A stretch of 64,000 bases of DNA from Aromatoleum anaerobium. Lineage in GTDB: Bacteria; Pseudomonadota; Gammaproteobacteria; Burkholderiales; Rhodocyclaceae. The stretch spans positions 186,001 through 250,000 of the forward strand of contig NZ_WTVG02000040.1 of NCBI RefSeq assembly GCF_012910705.2. Direction: 5' to 3'. The position numbers were made by a program, and so were the translations under genes. The notes beneath the pieces are model-generated. The model worked only from the letters and a program-made list of their open reading frames with translations, searched no databases and was not told where the DNA came from. Below, piece after piece: positions 24,837 through 33,773 of this stretch; within the stretch, counting starts at the first letter, position 1, and every line of letters starts with the position of its first letter.

Positions 24837-24865
24837 GGCTTGCTTCTTGGTGACACTGCCTGACA

Positions 24866-24900
24866 CAAGAAAAAACCCGCAGAGCCTTTAGCTGTGCGGG
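24866..24900 (-). terminator. Terminator of the tRNA-Ala transcription unit
   Basis: AAAACCCGCA and TGCGGGTTTT form a 10-bp stem, with a run of six T on the minus strand after it. It is downstream of the tRNA-Ala 3' end on the same strand and probably ends the folD-purE-purK-tsaC-tRNA transcript. Its presence suggests that host DNA continues past the tRNA to about this point. Confidence 0.7.
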
Positions 24901-24936
24901 TTTTGGTCTTTCTTGCCACGAGGTGACATGAGGAAT

Positions 24937-25012
24937 TGGTGGACCGAAAGGGGATCGAACCCTCGACCTCTGCATTGCGAACGCAGCGCTCTCCCAGCTG
25001 AGCTATCGGCCC
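24937..25012 (-). tRNA. tRNA-Ala (anticodon CGC)
   Basis: The 76-nt gene includes an encoded CCA. The acceptor stem is GGGCCGA with TCGGTCC, including the G3:U70 pair that marks alanine tRNAs. The anticodon loop is TTCGCAA with anticodon CGC, reading GCG. The T loop TTCGATC and the D arm AGCTCAGCTGGGAGAGC are standard. It lies 50 bases after the tsaC stop codon in the same direction. Confidence 0.97.
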
Positions 25013-25062
25013 TTAAGAGCGGCGAATTATAGCGGTGCTGTTTTCATTTTGAAAGGGATTTT

Positions 25063-26118
25063 TCAGGTTTCGTCTGCGTCGCCGGAGCCGGCGGCGGCGC
25101 GGCCGAGGCGGTCGTTGACCGCTTGCCAGTCCTCGGTTGCGGGCAGGGTTTCGACGACGATGAAATCGGCGCCGCAGGCGTCGAGGTCGCGCAGGTTCGC
25201 GTAGAGCGCGTGCGCATAGCCGGCAGCGTCGATCGGCGCGGCGCGCCAGATCAGGCGCGCGTCCTGCGGGTCGTCGCAGCGGTGCGCAAGAACGGCGACA
25301 CGGCTTCCTTCGGCGGCGAGCGTTGCCGCGAGTTCAACGAGGTGCGAAGCGGGTGCGACCTGCAGTGGCGTGCGCGGCGCGTAATGCGCCGACAGCGAGC
25401 CCGATACGCGGGGCTCGCCCTCGTCGGTGCCGCCATCGCTGTCGGTCCTGGCGCTGGCCTCGTCGGCCGCCGTCGCGCGGGACCGGGGATGGCGACCGAT
25501 GACGCGGGCGATGTCTTCGGCGGCGATCGCGCCGGGGCGCAGGATCTCCGGTACGTCGCGCGACAGGTCGAGGATCGTGGACTCGATGCCGACTGCGCAC
25601 GGGCCGCCGTCGAGGATCAGCGCGACCTTGTCGCCGAGTTCCTGGCGCACGTGCTCGGCGGTCGTCGGGCTGATGCGCCCGAAGCGATTGGCGGACGGCG
25701 CGGCGATGCCGGAATCGAAAGCCTGCAGCAGCGCGAGCGCGACCGGGTGGTTCGGCACGCGCAGGCCGACCGTGTCCTGGCCGCCGGTGACGGCATCAGG
25801 CACGCCGTGCTGGCGCTTCAGGATGAGGGTCAGCGGTCCGGGCCAGAATGCGCGGGCGAGCGCGAGGGCATCATCCGGAATGTCGCGCGCCCAGCGCGGG
25901 AGATGGCCGGCGTCGGGCAGGTGGACGATCAGCGGGTGGTCGGCGGGGCGGCCTTTCGCGGCGAAGATCCTGCCGACCGCGGCAACATTGAGCGCATCAG
26001 CGGCGAGCCCGTAGACCGTCTCGGTCGGCATGCCGACGAGTTCGCCCGCGCGCAGCAGCTCGGTGGCGCGACGGATCTCGTCGTCCGGGACTGCCGCAGC
26101 GGTGTCAGCGCTCGTCAT
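25063..26118 (-). CDS. tsaC: L-threonylcarbamoyladenylate synthase, Sua5/YrdC family with C-terminal domain
   Basis: A 351-residue protein. It makes threonylcarbamoyl-AMP from threonine, bicarbonate and ATP for the t6A modification of tRNAs that read ANN codons. The YrdC fold is clear: MPTETVYGLAADAL, FAAKGRPADHPLIVHL, FWPGPLTLIL and IAAPSANRFGRISPTTAEHV. After about residue 205 there is a charged linker, then a Sua5-type C-terminal domain (SGSLSAHYAPRTPL), so it is the long Sua5 form rather than short TsaC. Its start overlaps the purK end by 14 bases. Confidence 0.93.
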   Translation of the reverse strand: MTSADTAAAVPDDEIRRATELLRAGELVGMPTETVYGLAADALNVAAVGRIFAAKGRPADHPLIVHLPDAGHLPRWARDIPDDALALARAFWPGPLTLILKRQHGVPDAVTGGQDTVGLRVPNHPVALALLQAFDSGIAAPSANRFGRISPTTAEHVRQELGDKVALILDGGPCAVGIESTILDLSRDVPEILRPGAIAAEDIARVIGRHPRSRATAADEASARTDSDGGTDEGEPRVSGSLSAHYAPRTPLQVAPASHLVELAATLAAEGSRVAVLAHRCDDPQDARLIWRAAPIDAAGYAHALYANLRDLDACGADFIVVETLPATEDWQAVNDRLGRAAAGSGDADET

Positions 26119-27265
26119 CGCGGATGCCGATCGCCGCTCGCGCCCGCAGCGCCACGGCCAGCGCTTTTTCGGCGTCGTCGCCGATCACGGTGAAATGCCC
26201 CATCTTTCGCCCTGCGCGGGCGTGATGCTTCGCGTACAGGTGCAGGCGGAGATTCGGCACCGCATGCAGCGCAGACCAGTCCGGCTCGCGGTATGTGCCG
26301 CCGACGTGCGCGCCGTCATACCAGAGTTCGCCGAGCAGATTCACCATCACCGCCGCGCTGTGCGCACGCGGCTCGCCGAGCGGCAGCCCGCACAGCGCCC
26401 TCACCTGCTGCTCGTACTGGCTGGTGACGCAGGCATCGATCGTGTGATGGCCGCTGTTGTGCGGGCGCGGCGCCATTTCGTTCACGTAAAGTGCGCCGCC
26501 GCAGACGAAGAATTCGACGCCGAGCGTGCCGACATAGCCGAGCTTCCCGGCGATTTGCCCGGCGACCTCGCGGGCCCGCGCGAGGAGCGCCGGGGCGACC
26601 CCGGCCGGCGCGATGGTGATGTCGAGAATGCCATGGCGGTGGCGGTTTTCGGATGGATCGAAAGAGCGCACGTTGCCCGCCTCGTCGCGCGCGAGGACAA
26701 CTGACAATTCGCAGTCGAGGTCCAGCATTTTCTCGAGCACGCAGGCTTCGCCGCCGAACTGGTGGAAGGCGTGCAAGGCTTCGTCAGGGTTCGCGACGCG
26801 CGCCTGGCCCTTGCCGTCGTAGCCGAAGCGCGCCACCTTGAGGACCGCAGGGAACAGGACCGCGTCGGCGTCGCGGACCTCGGCCTCGCTGCGGATCACG
26901 GCGAACGGGCCGTGCGGCAGGCCGTTGTCGGCGAGAAAAGTCTTCTCTGCAATGCGGTTCTGGCACACCGCCACGGCACTCGCCGAAGGGTGCACCGAAA
27001 GGAATTTGGCGAGGTAATCGAGGGTCGCGGCCGGGACGTTTTCGAACTCGGTCGTCACCCCGGCACAGGCTGCGGCGAGTTCGTCGAGTGCGGCGTAGTC
27101 ATCGTAGGCAGCGACGAGGTGGCGGTCGGCGATCAGGCCGGCCGGGCTGTGCGGGTCCGGATCGAGCACCCACACGCGGTAACCCATTTCGTGGGCGGCA
27201 GAAACGAAGAAGCGGCCGAGTTGGCCGCCACCGAGCATGCCGAGGGTTGCGGGAGGGAGGATCAT
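26105..27265 (-). CDS. purK: 5-(carboxyamino)imidazole ribonucleotide synthase
   Basis: A 386-residue ATP-grasp enzyme that uses ATP and bicarbonate to make N5-CAIR from AIR in purine synthesis. The N-terminus LGMLGGGQLGRFF is the substrate-binding glycine loop. FPAVLKVARFGYDGKGQ is the ATP-grasp lysine region, and YVNEMAPRPHNSGHHTIDAC carries metal and substrate contacts. The ATG at 27265 has a GGAGG site; a GTG one codon earlier is an alternative. purE lies 82 bases upstream. Confidence 0.96.
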   Translation of the reverse strand: MILPPATLGMLGGGQLGRFFVSAAHEMGYRVWVLDPDPHSPAGLIADRHLVAAYDDYAALDELAAACAGVTTEFENVPAATLDYLAKFLSVHPSASAVAVCQNRIAEKTFLADNGLPHGPFAVIRSEAEVRDADAVLFPAVLKVARFGYDGKGQARVANPDEALHAFHQFGGEACVLEKMLDLDCELSVVLARDEAGNVRSFDPSENRHRHGILDITIAPAGVAPALLARAREVAGQIAGKLGYVGTLGVEFFVCGGALYVNEMAPRPHNSGHHTIDACVTSQYEQQVRALCGLPLGEPRAHSAAVMVNLLGELWYDGAHVGGTYREPDWSALHAVPNLRLHLYAKHHARAGRKMGHFTVIGDDAEKALAVALRARAAIGIRDDER

Positions 27266-27347
27266 CACGCCCTCCGCCGGAGCAGCCCCGGAAGGACGTT
27301 CGTCCTCAGGGGCAGCGTAGCGGCTAGCGCCGCGAGCGTGGGGACTG

Positions 27348-27842
27348 TCATACCGGATCCAGGGTCATGTCGAGCACCGCCTGCGTCTGGCGGGCGCGGA
27401 ACGCGGCGAGTTTTTCGGCGAGTGCGGCGTCCTCGTTGGCGAGCAGCGCGACGGCGAAAAGCGCCGCATTGGCTGCACCGGCTTCACCGATTGCGAAAGT
27501 CGCGACCGGGATGCCTTTCGGCATCTGCACGATCGACAACAGCGAATCCTGCCCCGACAGCGCTTTCGACTGCACCGGCACGCCGAGCACGGGCAGCGTC
27601 GTCTTCGCCGCGACCATGCCGGGCAGGTGTGCCGCGCCGCCTGCGCCGGCGATGATCGCCTTGAGGCCGCGTTCGCGCGCGCTGTCGGCATAGACGAACA
27701 TCAGGTCCGGCGTGCGGTGGGCGGACACTACGCGAGCCTCGTACGGCACGTCGAATTCGGCGAGCATCTTCGCCGCCGCCTGCATCGTCGGCCAGTCGGA
27801 ATTCGAGCCCATGATGATCCCGACGAGGGGCTTGTCGCTCAT
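27348..27842 (-). CDS. purE: N5-carboxyaminoimidazole ribonucleotide mutase
   Basis: A 164-residue protein that converts N5-CAIR to CAIR, the step after PurK. It shows [25 protein letters not shown] with the catalytic His, [16 protein letters not shown], and [20 protein letters not shown], all typical of class I PurE. It starts four bases after folD ends, so folD, purE and purK are likely on one transcript. Confidence 0.97.
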   Translation of the reverse strand: MSDKPLVGIIMGSNSDWPTMQAAAKMLAEFDVPYEARVVSAHRTPDLMFVYADSARERGLKAIIAGAGGAAHLPGMVAAKTTLPVLGVPVQSKALSGQDSLLSIVQMPKGIPVATFAIGEAGAANAALFAVALLANEDAALAEKLAAFRARQTQAVLDMTLDPV

Positions 27843-27846
27843 CGTC

Positions 27847-28719
27847 TCAACCTTTGCGGCGCGCGACGCGCTCGGCCGACTCGACCGTGTTCGCGAGCAG
27901 CATCGTGATCGTCATCGGGCCGACGCCGCCCGGCACCGGCGTGATCAGCGACGCAACCTCCTTCGCCGATTCGAAGTCGACGTCGCCGCACAGCTTGCCG
28001 GCATCCGGCCCTTCGGTCAGGCGGTTTATGCCGACGTCGATGACGACGGCACCCGGCTTGATCATGTCGCCGGTGACGAAACGCGGCTTGCCGATCGCGG
28101 CGACGAGGATGTCGGCGCGGCGGGTGTGGAACGCGAGGTCGCGTGTCTTCGAGTGGGTGACGGTGACAGTCGCGCCGGCGTTGGTCAGCAGCATCGCCAT
28201 CGGCTTGCCGACGATATTCGAGCGGCCGATGATGACTGCCTCCGCGCCCTGCACCGGCACGTCCCCGGCTTCGAGCATCTTCATGACGCCGTGCGGTGTG
28301 CACGGCAGGAACGCTTCCTGGCCCTGCGACAGGCGGCCGACGTTCTCGGCGTGGAAACCGTCGACGTCCTTCTCGACGCGGATCGCCTCGAGGACTTCAG
28401 CTTCATTGAACTGCTTGGGCAACGGCAGCTGCACGAGGATGCCATGCACGGCCGGGTCGGCATTCAGCTCGGCGATCTTCGCCATGACTTCGGCGGCCTC
28501 GACATCGGCGGCGAAATCGAAGCGCAGCGAACGGATGCCCGCCTTCTCGCACGCGGCAACCTTGTTGCGCACATACACTGCCGACGCGGGATTCGCGCCG
28601 ACCAGGAGCACCGCGAGACACGGCTGCACGCCCCGGGCGGCAAGGGCCGCGGCGCGCTCGGCGAGTTCGCCGCGGACGCGCGCGGAAAGGGCGTTGCCGT
28701 CAAGAATGCGAGCGGTCAT
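27847..28719 (-). CDS. folD: Bifunctional methylenetetrahydrofolate dehydrogenase/cyclohydrolase
   Basis: The ATG at 28719 ([19 protein letters not shown]) gives 290 residues; the frame is open further upstream but without homology. It interconverts methylene-, methenyl- and 10-formyl-THF, supplying the formyl group for purines. [14 protein letters not shown] carries the catalytic Lys, QLPLP is present, and [14 protein letters not shown] is the NADP-binding loop. Being next to purE and purK fits this supply role. Confidence 0.96.
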   Translation of the reverse strand: MTARILDGNALSARVRGELAERAAALAARGVQPCLAVLLVGANPASAVYVRNKVAACEKAGIRSLRFDFAADVEAAEVMAKIAELNADPAVHGILVQLPLPKQFNEAEVLEAIRVEKDVDGFHAENVGRLSQGQEAFLPCTPHGVMKMLEAGDVPVQGAEAVIIGRSNIVGKPMAMLLTNAGATVTVTHSKTRDLAFHTRRADILVAAIGKPRFVTGDMIKPGAVVIDVGINRLTEGPDAGKLCGDVDFESAKEVASLITPVPGGVGPMTITMLLANTVESAERVARRKG

Positions 28720-28781
28720 CGTCGTTATCCCAAAAACCGGCGATTTTATCGCACGATCAGGGGCTTGTGCGCGTGCGACGC

Positions 28782-29399
28782 TCACGCGGCGAGCGTTTCT
28801 CCCGCGACCGCGCGCCGGCCGGCTTCGAATGCCTCGCGATTGACGTCGACGAGCTTCGGTTTGCGGCTGCCGAAGCGCGCCAGCACCGCGTCGCGCAGCA
28901 CTTCCGCCGGGAACGGCAGCCAGTCCGAACTCGCGCCGAGCATCACGGTATTGCCGAGCCGGATGTTGCCGAGCTGCACCGCGAGCGCCGTCGCGTCGAA
29001 ATCATGCACCCGCAGGCCGAGCGCGCGCATCTGCGCGACCGGTTGCTCGGGATAGTCGAACAGCCCGATATTGACGACCGGCGGCACGATGCGTCCGCTG
29101 TTGACGAGCGCGACCCCGCCGGGGCGCAGCATGTGACCCCAGCGCAGCGCTTCGGCCGACTCGAAGCCGATCAGCAGGTCGGCCTCGCCCGGAAGAATCT
29201 GCGGCGACAGCACTTCGGAGCCGAAGCGCAGGTGCGACGTGACGACGCCGCCGCGCTGGCTCATGCCGGCGACTTCGGTTTTCTTGACGTCGAAACCGAG
29301 CGAGATCGCCGCTTCGGCGAGGATTTCGGTCGCGGTCATGACGCCCTGCCCGCCGACGCCGCACACGAGAATGTTGGTGACTTTCGACATGTCGCTCAT
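28782..29399 (-). CDS. iorB: Indolepyruvate ferredoxin oxidoreductase, beta subunit
   Basis: A 205-residue gamma-type domain of 2-oxoacid:ferredoxin oxidoreductases. It shows [39 protein letters not shown] and the [13 protein letters not shown] stretch. With IorA it oxidises arylpyruvates (indolepyruvate, phenylpyruvate) to aryl-acetyl-CoA and reduces ferredoxin. The ATG at 29399 overlaps the iorA stop codon as ATGA, so the subunits are coupled. A second in-frame ATG three codons later is less likely. Confidence 0.93.
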   Translation of the reverse strand: MSDMSKVTNILVCGVGGQGVMTATEILAEAAISLGFDVKKTEVAGMSQRGGVVTSHLRFGSEVLSPQILPGEADLLIGFESAEALRWGHMLRPGGVALVNSGRIVPPVVNIGLFDYPEQPVAQMRALGLRVHDFDATALAVQLGNIRLGNTVMLGASSDWLPFPAEVLRDAVLARFGSRKPKLVDVNREAFEAGRRAVAGETLAA

Positions 29400-31267
29400 T
29401 TCCTGACGAACTGCACGGGCTGCAGCGTTTGCACGGGCTCGGCGTGGATGATCGCTTCGGGGGCGCACGGCTGAACGCACAGGCCGCAACCGGTGCAGGC
29501 TGAAGTGTCGATGCGCACGAACGACAGGTCGACTTCCTTGCCGGACGCCTTGACCTCCTTGTCGCGACGGATCACGTGGATCGCCGGACAGCCGACATCG
29601 ACGCAGTTGCCGCAGCCGGTGCAGCGATCCTCCTTCACCAGGTACGGCTTCGTCGGCACGTAATGATCGATCAACACGCACGGGCGATCGGTGATGATGA
29701 CCGACGGCTCCTCGATCTTCGTCTCTTCGCGCAGCGCCTTGAACAGCACCGGCAGCTGGTAGGGATCGAGGACGCGGATGCGCTCCTTCTTCACGCCGAG
29801 CGCCTCGCACAGCTTGGCGAAATCGATGCGCGTCGTTTCCTTGCCATGGAGGTCGCGCCCGCTGCCGGGGTTGTCCTGCCCGCCCGTCATGCCGACGGCG
29901 CGGTTGTCGAGCAGCAGCACGGTGACGTTGCCGCGGTTCCACGTGATATCGAGCAGGCCCTGCATGCCCATGTGCATGAAAGTCGAGTCGCCGATGACCG
30001 CGACGACCTTCTTGTTCTCATCGACCTTGCCGCGGCCCTTGTCCATGCCGAGCGCGGTGCCCATCGACGCGCCCATCGAGATGCAGGAATCGAGCGCGTT
30101 CCACGGATGGCCGGCGCCGAGCGTGTAGCAGCCGATGTCGCCGGCGATCATCACGTTGCGCATCTGCGACAGCGTGTAATAGACGCCGAGATGCGGACAC
30201 GCGACGCACATCGTCGGCGGACGCGGGAACACTTGCTGCGGCACGACGTGCTCGGGCTCGGCGACGACTTCGCCGCGCAAGCGGGCGACGCCGAGATGCA
30301 GCGCATCGGGCGCGAGTTCGCCGGTACGCGGCAGCACGTCCTTGCCGTGGCATGCGATGCCGGCGGCCTTGAGCTCGGTTTCGAGCAGCGGCTCGGTCTC
30401 CTCGACGACCAGCACGCTATCGACGCTGGCGGCGAATTTCCTCAGGCTTTCGAGCGGCGCCGGACAGGACAGGCCGAGCTTGAACACTGGCGCATCCGGA
30501 AAGGCCTCGCGCACGTGCATGAACGCCGGGCCGGACGTGACGAAGCCGATACGCCGGTCAGTGCCGTCGACGCGGAAGTTCAACGGTGAATTCTCGGCTT
30601 CCGCGCGCACCGCGGCTTCGCGTTCGAACATCAGCGGCAGGCGCGGCTTCGCGTTGCCCGGCACCATCACCCAGCGGCGCGGGTCCTTCGTGAAGCCGCC
30701 GGGTTCGACCGCCTCGCGCTCGCCGGCGACGACGACGCCCTTGACGTGGCAGATGCGCGTCGTCAGGCGCAGGATCACCGGCGTGCGAAAGCGCTCGGAC
30801 AGTTCGAACGCTGCACGCGTCATCGCATAGGCTTCCTGCGAGTCGGCGGGCTCGAGCACCGGCAGATGCGCGAAGCGCCCCCAGTAGCGCGAATCCTGCT
30901 CGTTCTGCGACGACGACATGCCGACGTCGTCGGCAATGGCGATCACGAGCCCGCCTTCGGTGCCGGTCACGGTCATCGTCATCAGCGCGTCGGAGGCGAC
31001 ATTCATCCCGACGTGCTTCATCGCGCAGAACGCACGTGCACCGACCATCGATGCACCGAGCGCGACTTCGAGCGACACTTTCTCGTTGATCGACCATTCG
31101 GTGTACAGGTCAGGGTACTTCGCCAGCACCTCGAGAATTTCGGTCGACGGGGTGCCGGGATAGGCTGCGGCGACACGTGTCCCCGCCTCCCACACCGCAC
31201 GCGCCACGGCTTCGTTACCGGACAGGAAAAGCCGGGCCGCTGCCGGCACGGGCTGGGACGCAGACAT
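29396..31267 (-). CDS. iorA: Indolepyruvate ferredoxin oxidoreductase, alpha subunit
   Basis: The ATG at 31267 gives 623 residues. The N-terminal pyrimidine-binding domain has AAYPGTPSTEILE. The thiamine-diphosphate domain has GDIGCYTLGAGHPWNALDSC and VIGDSTFMHMGMQGL. The C-terminus has two cluster motifs, CTGCGNCVDVGCP and CTGCGLCVQPCAP, for two [4Fe-4S] clusters. This is the fused form typical of indolepyruvate oxidoreductase. It would serve breakdown of aromatic amino acids without oxygen. An FNR-type box about 60 bases upstream agrees with induction under oxygen limitation. Confidence 0.95.
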   Translation of the reverse strand: MSASQPVPAAARLFLSGNEAVARAVWEAGTRVAAAYPGTPSTEILEVLAKYPDLYTEWSINEKVSLEVALGASMVGARAFCAMKHVGMNVASDALMTMTVTGTEGGLVIAIADDVGMSSSQNEQDSRYWGRFAHLPVLEPADSQEAYAMTRAAFELSERFRTPVILRLTTRICHVKGVVVAGEREAVEPGGFTKDPRRWVMVPGNAKPRLPLMFEREAAVRAEAENSPLNFRVDGTDRRIGFVTSGPAFMHVREAFPDAPVFKLGLSCPAPLESLRKFAASVDSVLVVEETEPLLETELKAAGIACHGKDVLPRTGELAPDALHLGVARLRGEVVAEPEHVVPQQVFPRPPTMCVACPHLGVYYTLSQMRNVMIAGDIGCYTLGAGHPWNALDSCISMGASMGTALGMDKGRGKVDENKKVVAVIGDSTFMHMGMQGLLDITWNRGNVTVLLLDNRAVGMTGGQDNPGSGRDLHGKETTRIDFAKLCEALGVKKERIRVLDPYQLPVLFKALREETKIEEPSVIITDRPCVLIDHYVPTKPYLVKEDRCTGCGNCVDVGCPAIHVIRRDKEVKASGKEVDLSFVRIDTSACTGCGLCVQPCAPEAIIHAEPVQTLQPVQFVRK

Positions 31268-31325
31268 CAGATGAACCCCGGGGATTGTGGAGCGCAAAGC
31301 TTACCGATCGGTCGACTTTACTCCG

Positions 31326-31339
31326 TTGATTCAGATCAA
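31326..31339 (-). promoter_or_regulatory. FNR/ANR-type box upstream of iorAB
   Basis: TTGAT, four bases and ATCAA form a perfect match to the FNR/ANR consensus. The centre is about 66 bases upstream of the iorA start codon. If the box is centred near -41.5 (class II activation), transcription would begin near 31291, leaving a leader of about 24 bases. The box lies in the only gap between iorA and the chemoreceptor gene. Confidence 0.7.
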
Positions 31340-31374
31340 GCGGCGCAACGTTGCCGCGGCCGGAGACGAAAAAC

Positions 31375-33015
31375 TCAGCCGATGCGGAATCCGGTCGTCA
31401 GCTGCTCCAGCGCTTCGGCGCTGTGCCTGAGCCGCGCCGTCGACTCGTTGCTGCTGCGGATCTCGGCGCTGCTGCGTTCGGCGACCTCGGCGACTTCCTG
31501 CATGTTCGTCGCGACGCTGTTGCTCGCCGACAACAACTCCTTCATCGATGACACCACTTCCTCGAGGCGCACCAGCGTGTCCCGCGCGCCCTCGCGAATC
31601 TCGTGCAACGCGTCAGCGGCCTGCTTGGACAGGCGCGCGCCCGAATCGACCTTCGACACGATCTGCTCGATGCTGGCGACCGCGCTTTCGGTTTCCGCCT
31701 GCACCGAGACGATGACCTGCGAGATTTGCGTCGTCGCCGCGCCGGTGCGCTCGGCGAGCTTGCGCACCTCGTCCGCGACGACCGCGAAGCCGCGTCCCTG
31801 TTCGCCTGCCCGCGCGGCCTCGATCGCGGCATTGAGAGCGAGCAGGTTCGTCTGGTCGGAAATCTCGCGGATCACGTTGGCGATCTTGCCGATTTCACCG
31901 GAGCGGTCGCGCAGCACCTGGATCTGTGCTGCGGCGTTGGTGACGGTGGCGGAGATCTGGGCGATACCGTCCGAGGCGTCGCGCGCAAGCCCTTCGCCGC
32001 GCAGCGCGACTTCCACCGTGCGCTGCGAGTTGCCGCACACCTCTTCGGCGTTCTCCGACACATGCGCGATGCTCACCGCCATCTGTTCGATCGCCGCCGC
32101 GGTACCGCCCGCGACTTCCGACTGGCGCATCGACGCTTCGTGGATCGAGCGCCCGGTGTCGGCCGCTTCGCGCACCGCCACCGTCACGTCGCGGGCGTTG
32201 TCGCGCACCCGCCGGATCACCTCGGCAAGGCGCGACTGCATCTGCTGCATCGCATACGTGATGCTGCGCGTGTCGCCCGCCGCGACCTTGACGTGCGAGG
32301 TCAGATCGCGCTTGGCGATCTGTCCGGCCACCTGCTGCAGCTCCGACGGCTCACCGCCGAGCTGGCGCAGAATTCCGCGCCCGATGCGCCACGACAGCAG
32401 GATCACCAGCAGCGCCGCAAGGGCGCCAAAGATGAAGGTGTAGCGCGTGTGCTGCCAGAAAGTCTCATCGACATCGTTGACATACACGCCGCTGCCAATC
32501 AACCAGCCCCACGGCGCGAACCCCTGCACGTAGGTGACTTTCGGCTGCGGATCGCTCTTGCCCGCTTTCGGCCATACGTAGTCGACGTAACCGGCGCCGG
32601 ACTTTTTCACGACCTCGACGAACTCGACAGCCATGCGCTTTCCGCTCGGATCGGCAACCTCCCGCTGGTCCATGCCCTCGAGCTCGGGCTTGACCGGATG
32701 CATCAGCATGCGCGGATGCATGTCGAGGATGATGAAATATTCCCCGCCGCCGTAACGCATGCTCTTGACGACGGCCATCGCCGCGGCCTGCGCCTCGTCG
32801 CGGGTCATCTCGCCGGCAAGCTCGCGCCGCTGGAAATGTTCGAGCACGCCGTGCGCCGATTCGACCGCGTGCCGGGTGCTGCTCTTGCGTTCGTCGAGCA
32901 TCACCTGGCCAAGAGAGCTGAGCGACTGCCACATGACCACGGCGAACAGCCCGAACGCGATCAGGATGATGAGACGCAGGCGTGTGCCCACTTTCAGATG
33001 AAAAAAACTTGGCAC
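31375..33015 (-). CDS. Methyl-accepting chemotaxis protein with single-Cache sensor
   Basis: A 546-residue protein with a first membrane segment at about 15-35 ([18 protein letters not shown]), a periplasmic sCache_2 domain ([38 protein letters not shown]), a second membrane segment near 195-213, a HAMP region and the signalling coiled coil. The conserved hairpin reads [20 protein letters not shown]. There is no CheR-binding pentapeptide at the C-terminus. sCache_2 receptors often sense small organic acids. The regulator and kinase genes are directly upstream, which hints at a shared stimulus. Confidence 0.93.
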   Translation of the reverse strand: MPSFFHLKVGTRLRLIILIAFGLFAVVMWQSLSSLGQVMLDERKSSTRHAVESAHGVLEHFQRRELAGEMTRDEAQAAAMAVVKSMRYGGGEYFIILDMHPRMLMHPVKPELEGMDQREVADPSGKRMAVEFVEVVKKSGAGYVDYVWPKAGKSDPQPKVTYVQGFAPWGWLIGSGVYVNDVDETFWQHTRYTFIFGALAALLVILLSWRIGRGILRQLGGEPSELQQVAGQIAKRDLTSHVKVAAGDTRSITYAMQQMQSRLAEVIRRVRDNARDVTVAVREAADTGRSIHEASMRQSEVAGGTAAAIEQMAVSIAHVSENAEEVCGNSQRTVEVALRGEGLARDASDGIAQISATVTNAAAQIQVLRDRSGEIGKIANVIREISDQTNLLALNAAIEAARAGEQGRGFAVVADEVRKLAERTGAATTQISQVIVSVQAETESAVASIEQIVSKVDSGARLSKQAADALHEIREGARDTLVRLEEVVSSMKELLSASNSVATNMQEVAEVAERSSAEIRSSNESTARLRHSAEALEQLTTGFRIG

Positions 33016-33137
33016 GAAACACCCCGGGGGAAATATTGAAGCGGAAACCGATGGAGTTCTTATCGGACTGGCGCAGCGAAACTTTAGGCGCCCCCGCCCG
33101 CGCCGGCCTGCCGGCGGCTTCCCGGGAGTGAAACCGC

Positions 33138-33773
33138 TCAGGGCGCCGCGTCCGGCTCGGCGGAAATGACGTGCCGGACCAGTTTGGCGAGCGAGTGGGC
33201 GCCCATCTTCTCCATCACCCTTGCGCGATGCACTTCGACGGTCTTGATGCTGATGCCGAGGACGTCAGCGATCTGCTTGTTGAGCTTGCCGGCGATGATC
33301 AGGTCGAGCACTTCGCGTTCGCGCTGGGTCAGGCTGCCGAGCCGGCGCGCAGTGTCGGCTTCGAGCCGGCGCTTGCCGCGGCTTTCCTGTTCGGCGGCGA
33401 GACACCGTTCGATCAGCCCGAGCATGTCGCGGTCGCCGAACGGCTTCTCGATGAAATCGACCGCGCCTTTCTTGACCGCCGACACCGCCATCGGCACGTC
33501 GCCGTGCCCGGTGATGAAGATCACCGGCAGCGTCGAACGCTGTCGGCGCAGCTCCTCGAACAGTTCGAAACCGCTCATGCCCGGCATCCGCACGTCGAGC
33601 ACCAGGCAGCCGGTCATCGCCGGCTGGTACGCGGCGAGAAACTGCTCCGCCGATTCGAATGCGATCGCGCGGTAACCGCTCGATTCGAGCAGCCACACGA
33701 GCGAATCGCGCAGGGCCTCGTCGTCATCGACGATGTAGATGTTCTGGTCAGGCACGCCGGACGACTCGCTCAC
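33138..33773 (-). CDS. FixJ/NarL-type response regulator
   Basis: The most likely start is the GTG at 33773, giving 211 residues; a GTG at 33755 is possible. The receiver domain has [14 protein letters not shown], the phospho-acceptor in [13 protein letters not shown] and the conserved Lys in FIEKPF. The LuxR-type output domain is [22 protein letters not shown] and [18 protein letters not shown]. The gene overlaps the kinase stop codon, so kinase and regulator are a pair. The order and type resemble FixLJ, DctSR and StySR systems. Confidence 0.93.
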   Translation of the reverse strand: MSESSGVPDQNIYIVDDDEALRDSLVWLLESSGYRAIAFESAEQFLAAYQPAMTGCLVLDVRMPGMSGFELFEELRRQRSTLPVIFITGHGDVPMAVSAVKKGAVDFIEKPFGDRDMLGLIERCLAAEQESRGKRRLEADTARRLGSLTQREREVLDLIIAGKLNKQIADVLGISIKTVEVHRARVMEKMGAHSLAKLVRHVISAEPDAAP

